Assembly: GCA_009602725.1 (NCBI GenBank)
Contig: WELB01000036.1
Span: forward strand, 272,494 to 283,533
From: Spirogloea muscicola
Lineage: Eukaryota; Streptophyta; Zygnematophyceae; Spirogloeales; Spirogloeaceae
Length of the DNA stretch: 11,040 bases
Direction of reading: 5' to 3'
Of the stretch, positions 5,131-11,040 are shown piece by piece. The position numbers and the translations under genes are program-made. The notes under the pieces were generated by a model, which was given only the letters and a program-made list of their open reading frames with translations, ran no database searches and was not told the origin of the DNA. The stretch's first letter is position 1. Each line of letters starts with the position of its first letter.

Positions 5131-8100
5131 ATGGCTGCCGCTCCCGGTCACGTGCTCCCGGTGAAGGCGGAGAAGCACTACACCGGCCTCGGGCGCGTCG
5201 TGCACAATGTCAATGCCGCCGTCAACCGCTCCATCGTGAGGCCCCATCCTCCGTCTTAGCAGCCTCGCAGCTCCAGCGCCCCCCCGCCTTCACCACATCT
5301 CACTGCCGGACCCTTTCTTGAAGCGTGCGCCGCGTGGGACCTGGGCAGCTGCGTGCTCCTGGGCTCTGCCTCGGACTCCTCCATGCATAGGCCCCAAAGC
5401 TGCAGCAGCACGCACTCTTTGCAGACCTGGATCTTCTGACCGCAAGCTCATTAACTTCCACAGGTCGGGCGGTACTTCAAGATGGAACAGCGGGGCACGT
5501 GCCTCACGACTGAGTGGCGTGCGGGCACTGCCACCTTCCTGACCATGGCATATATTCTCGCTGTTAATGCGTCCATTCTTACGGACTCTGGCGGGCCCTG
5601 CTCCATCAACGACTGCATTCCCACTGAATGCAGCGACCCTTCCATCACCAATCTTGCAATGTGCTCGGGCTCTTCGGCCAATGGCACTCTGATTGCACCT
5701 GTGCAACCCAATGGTGGATGTGTCTTTGATCCAAGTGAGGCCATGGATCCTACCTCTGCCGTTTGGCAGCAGCAAGCATTGGATGCACGCGCAAGCTAAA
5801 TAGTCCGGTCCTGTGGAGAAAGCACAGTCTAGAATAATTTACATCTAGAATTATTGTTGTTGTGTTTGTGCTGTTCCTTAATTGGCTCAGGCAGCACTTG
5901 CATCCTCGCAGTTCTCCTTTTTACAGGCTGTGGTTTGTCTACGAATAGGATCAAACAGTATATACTGTCTAACTTCCCACTTTCTGTTGGATTTGTGATT
6001 GGCAGTCAACCCAGGCTACCAGACATGCCTGAATACAGTGTAGAAGGATCTCATCATTGCGACTGCTGCATCAGCCATGATCGGCTGCTTGATCATGGGT
6101 GGCCTGGCAAATCTGCCCCTTGCGTTGGCCCCAGGCATGGGTACCAATGCTTATTTTGCATACACCGTTGTGGGCTTTCATGGTTCTGGACAGATTACTT
6201 ACAAGGAGGTGCGTACACCATGCATGCAGTCAAACTCACGTGCATCTTCGTGGGCTGCATTGAGAGGACAGATAACAGATCAATAATGCTGTCGGTTATG
6301 CAAGTAGTTTTGCTTTATGTGGGCTGCATTTGGAGCTGGTCATGCTCAAGCTGCTTCTTTGTTGTCCCATCTGGCAGGCCCTCGCTGCAGTCTTTGTGGA
6401 GGGTTGGATTTTCCTCCTTATTGCTGCCCTTGGATTGCGCACCAGACTAGCAAAGCTTATTCCTAGGCCTGTCCGAATCGCCACTGCTGCTGGTATTGTC
6501 TTGCACTATAGTCGGCTGGTACAATCTTTACCAGTTTACAGCATCTGCGTCCATTGTTGACATTCATGCTGGTGTTTCTATCAAGTATGTCTTCTTGAGC
6601 TCGGCATAGATGTTTGCCTCATGATCGTGGCCGGCAGGAAGATTGCCGATGCTCTCCACACATCTCTGCATGTTGCAGGCATTGGATCGTTCCTTGCATT
6701 CATCGGGCTTCAGTCTGGCGAGGGAGGTGGCATGGTGACCTTCGAATCGGCCACGCTGGTGACACTCGGAGCTTGCTCCCCCAAGCATCGCCAATACTGG
6801 GCCCCGGTTGATGCAGACTCCAGTGGAGCATTCCAAGTTACCGGCCCTGTTTCAAATGTCTACTCCTGCAAGAACCACAAGATGGAAAGCGCCACCTTCT
6901 GGCTTGCGTGAGTAGCCGAGTCAGAACCGTGTTGAGTTCCGGTGATGGCAGCCCCATTGTTTGTCTGCCCTTTCGCTTGACCGTAGGGATGGTCTAGATG
7001 CCAGTGATAGGAGCTGAGTGCTAACGTGATTGTGTGTATGTCGATGCAGGGTGGCTGGTTTCGTCATTGTTGCCTATGCATTGGTCAAGAACATCAAGGG
7101 TGCCATGATTTATGGCATTGTCTTTGTGACTGGAGTCTCTTGGTTCCGCGGCACCCAGGTCACCTACTTCACAACTGACTCTCAGGGAGAGTACATTTAC
7201 GATTACTGGAAGAAGGTGAAGCTGGCAGTGCCACCAGTGCAAGTGCATTTATATGGCTCTGCCAATAGCAATATCTGAGGTTCCTCGTTCTTTCAAACTT
7301 AGCAGCCCAACACATGCAAGTTTCCTGAAGAGCTATCATATAGAAGCATGGACTATGTACAGATGACACCTTGACAAAATTGCGGTCTTCTTGCAGGGAG
7401 TGGACTTCCACACGATCAAGAAGACTGCCGGTGCACTGAGCTTCTCCAACTTTAGCGATGGCAACCTTTGGGTGGCACTTATAACCTTCCTTTATGTTGA
7501 CCTGATGGACACAACCGGAACACTCTATTCTATGGCAAAGTTCTCAGGACTGAGTGAGTAACTACAACCACACTCTGAAGTGATATTCAAGCACATATAC
7601 CTGCCAGTTACATACTGCGTGACATACATATCCTCCAGGATGGAATTTTGGAGAGAGCCTGCAGAACGTGGATGCATGTGATTCACGCTAATGTTGAATT
7701 GGGTAAACCCGGTGCAGTGGATGCTGATGGCAACTTCGAAGGCCAGTACTATGCTTTCATGAGCGATGGTGCTGCCATTGTCGTGGGATCCACGTTGGGC
7801 TCGTCCCCAGTGACCACGTTCATTGAATCCGCCACGGGCATCAAGGAAGGAGGCCGCACAGGCATGACCGCACTCTTTGTGGCATTCTACTTTTTCTTGT
7901 CCCTCTTCTTCACGCCGCTTCTCCAGGCCATTCCACCCTGGGCCACAGGACCAGTGCTCTTCCTTGTCGGCGCACTCATGATGAAGAATGTCGCAGAGAT
8001 TAACTGGTAAGTTTTGGCTTGTAGCATTGGTCTTCAACACCTGCCAATTTTTCACTGTTGTAACAGTGCGCAGCAGTTATTGCTGTCCTCTACGAGGAGC

Positions 8101-8515
8101 TTATATTTGGCTGAATCCATTTTCATTGTGCACCACCAGGTTTGACATGAAGGAGGCCATCCCAGCTTTCTGCACAATCCTCATCATGCCGTTGACCTAC
8201 TCTATTGCTTATGGTAAGTTCACCTGCACATCAATGTAGGCCTCCTGGGAGACTCTGCAGAATGCACACCTCTCTGAGTGTGTCTGTTTGTACAGACACT
8301 GCAGTGGCAGTGTCCAGCCATGAATACGAAGTAAATAATGATACTCAGCCACTGGTTGTTGATGTTGGTTGGCTGCAGGCGTCATTGCCGGAATTGGCAC
8401 GTACATCGTGCTTCACCTCTGGGACTGGGCCTTCCTGGCCTACTATCACTTCTCCGGCAAGGAAGCTCCTGCTCAGAAGGAGATGACAGAGGATGACAAA
8501 ATACCAGCTCATTAG
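5131..8515 (+). CDS. AZG1-like: AZG-type adenine/guanine (purine) permease, ten exons, in-frame TAG at codon 138
   Basis: Membrane transporter of the AzgA/AZG family, which imports adenine, guanine and hypoxanthine by proton symport, usually at the plasma membrane. Exons I read: 5131-5235, 5464-5734, 6006-6208, 6378-6492, 6679-6907, 7050-7215, 7397-7553, 7718-8006, 8140-8213, 8379-8515. All introns are GT-AG and all phases fit; total 1746 nt, 581 codons plus TAG stop, close to the plant AZG1 length. Motifs in order: VGRYFK (36), [17 protein letters not shown] (exon 2), [18 protein letters not shown] (161-178), [19 protein letters not shown] (from 194), [20 protein letters not shown] (exon 6), [17 protein letters not shown] (396-412), [14 protein letters not shown] (443-456), EAIPAF and [10 protein letters not shown]. 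Asn173, Asp398/Asp401 and Glu452 fall in the helices that line the substrate site in AzgA. The start has good context (gccgctATGG). Codon 138 (6041-6043) is TAG inside CLNTV-x-KDLIIATA, so the gene is either broken there, misread in the assembly, or decoded through the TAG. No TGTAA signal is seen after the stop. Confidence 0.9.
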
Positions 8516-9890
8516 GCTAACCTGCACGTTACACAACTCCCCTGCTTGTGCTTGTCGCACTTGGATGCAGTTTCAAGTGACATGCAAGCTCTTCTCTGCA
8601 CTCATAGAGTCCAGGAGGAAATTCATAGCCTGCTAATTGCTGCAAGTCGCGGCATCTAGTCTCAAGGACCACCATACTCTGCTGTCTTGTGTATGCCATG
8701 GCAACCTGGCAGTCATGATCAGCTTCACAGCATATGGTGGTGTTTAATTTTGGGAATGCATTTAGATTGCAAGCCCATGCTATGGATTTGATCCATTTAC
8801 ACCGCCTTGGCTACAAGCTGGTGAATGATGTACGATAGCAACTTCAAGTAAATTATGTACTACTTTTTGGGCACGTTCAAGATTGTCACTTTTTCAGCTC
8901 ACGTCAAGTGGCTTGTCAGACAGATCCTAGTGAAGTAGTCAAATCCTCTGGCAAATCACGACAAACAATCATACCCTGCCAATTTGAGCAGCATCTGGAA
9001 TCCAACCCTTACCCACCACCCCCTCCCTTTCTGTGCCCCCTCCCATGAGCAAACATCTTCCTATCTATTTCCAGTAACTCCACACCTCCTTAGAATGTTG
9101 CAGCAGCATTCAAGAGACCTGGTTGTTTGGAAGGGGCATTCTCTTATCCTGCTGAAAATCGAGCGCCGTCGCATAGTAATAGCATCTTGAGAGGCCTTGA
9201 GGAATGTGTTGGATACGCCTGACAAAGCAATTGTCTGAGGTAATCCTCTTCCTGGTGCTCTGCGACTCATGTAGATATAGTGCATTGCCCAGGCTGAGAA
9301 GTCTGAGAAGCCAGATCGAATGGGAGATGCTTTTGCTGGACATCTATCATCGCTGACATCTGCTGATGCTGCCAGAGATTTCTCCACTGCACATGTTACC
9401 TTGGGTGATTGGCGTCCGTGGAACTACACTACTCAGCTACACTGTAGCCATATGTGAGGTGCACATGTAGCTTAAGGACACAGTAAATGGAAAGCTGCTT
9501 AACATCAGAAGTGTAGGACAGCGGCTTTCCAATGTGGGGCGTGTGAGTGGAGGTGAGGACACGGTTGACCTGTAGCTGCTAGGAGCATCTCCTGGTCAGC
9601 GGCCTCCCCTCACAGGTGCAGGCTAAGCACTGAGAGCGGCTCTTGTGCAAGTCTGAGCCGACTTGTTGCCCAGGGCATACATCGACACATGCACGTGTGA
9701 CTTTGCAGATTCTACGAGAGCCAAACTGGTAGCAGTGGCATTACAGTTTACCTGTGTCATCAGGAAGAACAACAACCAAACTCTCATGGGGACAACACCG
9801 AAAGTCCTTGCCTAAAATGCCTATGGCAAGCCTATGCTGCCAGATGCAAGGAAGGCTCGACACTAGGCAGAAGGTCGAGTGCTTTGCATA
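8516..9890. other. Permease 3' UTR and intergenic sequence, no supported gene
   Basis: The first few hundred bases must include the 3' UTR; no TGTAA signal is visible. The frame after the stop has only a second TAG (8657) until TGA 8789. A minus-strand frame of 108 codons (9061-9387) and an overlapping 77-codon minus frame are open together, but neither resembles a family I know. The remainder, 9400-9890, shows no gene, tRNA or strong repeat. Confidence 0.5.
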
Positions 9891-10200
9891 GTGATCCGGG
9901 ACCTGCTGTTAGGGAGCTGCCGCAGAGCACGTGTAGAAGCAGCAGTCAGCTATGGCTCACGGGGGCGCACAGACGGGAGAGAAGAAGAAAGTGCTCGCCC
10001 ATTGAGAATAGAGAGAGAGAGAAGGCGCGCGGGGCGCATGAATTGAAAGGGAGGCCAATTCAAGCCAATACATTGTTCAGGCAGGAATAGGGGCTGGAAC
10101 AACCAGCCCGAAAAAGAATGAACAGAGTACGAGAAGGGGGCCAGGGGAAGCGCTAAGTAACAGAAACAAAGCTGCTACGAGACACTCAGTAGCCCCTGCT
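9891..10200 (+). mobile_element. Retroelement 3' end, copy 2, with internal insertion
   Basis: 10088-10200 matches 3393-3528 (hairpin block, aatgaac, acgagaagggggccag, gaagcgctaag, ctcagta.cccctgct). Just left, gtgctcgcccattga (9991-10005) matches gggctcgcccattga, the last codons and stop of the tail copy 1. The two parts are separated here by a 79-bp insertion. Further left, a frame reading RDLLLGSCRRARVEAAV may be a worn remnant of the LDLLQRLARQA helix; that part is weak. Confidence 0.6.
10012..10090. repeat. 79-bp insertion within retroelement copy 2
   Basis: Relative to copy 1, 79 bp are inserted between cccattgagaatag and gggctgg. The six bases gaatag appear on both sides (10006-10011 and 10085-10090), as a short target-site or slippage duplication would leave. 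The insert begins with a GA microsatellite. It could also be the ancestral state deleted from copy 1. Confidence 0.6.
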
Positions 10201-10225
10201 GGAGAGAGGGCGCTCTGATTTAGCA

Positions 10226-10264
10226 CCCCCGTGTCAGCCGTAGGGAGCCAGATGAGCTGAGGGG
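10226..10264 (+). repeat. Dispersed repeat, copy B (partner at 2042-2080)
   Basis: Matches 2042-2080 at 35 of 39 bases. It lies between the retroelement 3' block and the reading frame starting at 10397, so it may be untranslated leader of the following element or gene. Confidence 0.75.
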
Positions 10265-10396
10265 CGGCGGTGGCCCGAGCTTTCCAGAGTGGGCGAGGTG
10301 GGAGCGCCGCCCGGGCAGCCACGGAGGCGGGCGTTGGGGAAGAAGAGAGCAGCCACTTCTCTTCCACTGAGGGGGGGGCGGCCCACGCGACAGACA

Positions 10397-11040
<644 letters not shown>

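Noticed and set aside
4705-5247. 180-codon minus-strand open frame, Gly/Arg/Ala-rich
   Set aside because: It is the antisense shadow of the GC-rich leader and exon 1; no motif is seen.
4689-5321. 210-codon + strand open frame over the permease 5' region
   Set aside because: It starts with GTG, is Pro/Ser/Arg low-complexity from CCG-rich DNA, and overlaps permease exon 1 in another frame.
5735-5799. Permease exon 2 continuing to the TAA at 5797
   Set aside because: Family alignment resumes at NPGY after the intron; the GTGAGG donor at 5735 and the acceptor at 6005 restore phase exactly.
7216-7278. Permease exon 6 continuing to the TGA at 7276
   Set aside because: The gtgaag donor after YWKK joins in phase to [16 protein letters not shown], the conserved continuation.
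9061-9387. 108-codon minus-strand frame and overlapping 77-codon frame
   Set aside because: No family resemblance, no clear splice sites or neighbours, and both frames are open by chance-level length.

Overview
The window looks like nuclear DNA of a green alga (Chlorophyta, possibly Trebouxiophyceae). Genes have many short GT-AG introns of 133-271 nt. The recognisable proteins, a TFIIB tail and an AZG-type purine permease, are closest to plant and algal families. There is GC-rich CCG/CAG simple repeat sequence and a landscape of decayed retroelements. The species call is inference from style, not from a marker gene.

Layout. 1-334 is intron sequence, starting with a 34-base poly-C run and carrying small tandem duplications. 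335-508 is the last coding exon of a TFIIB gene on the + strand. 509-2020 has no confidently named gene but holds two start-less open stretches that could be exons. 2020-4560 is a repeat-rich retroelement graveyard. It contains a possible reverse-transcriptase fragment near 2440, two copies of the same retroelement C-terminal tail (3136-3390 and a broken one at 4060-4170), the repeat that follows the first tail (3391-3528), and several diverged inverted copies of that repeat, with a single N at 3613. 4560-5130 is a GC-rich 5' region with a CCG tract. 5131-8515 is a complete ten-exon AZG-like adenine/guanine permease gene (581 codons plus stop) in which every splice phase fits, yet codon 138 is TAG. 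8516-9890 is noncoding as far as I can see. 9891-10264 holds another copy of the retroelement 3' end with a 79-bp insertion, plus a repeat shared with 2042-2080. 10397-10917 starts a proline/alanine-rich reading frame that runs into a 123-base poly-T tract at the window end.

TFIIB and the permease are unrelated housekeeping and transport genes on the same strand; nothing suggests they work together. The points most worth a second look are the in-frame TAG in an otherwise intact permease, the pattern of TAG codons followed by open frame, and the retroelement family with its conserved five-base-loop hairpin. I did not find a convincing new multi-gene system.
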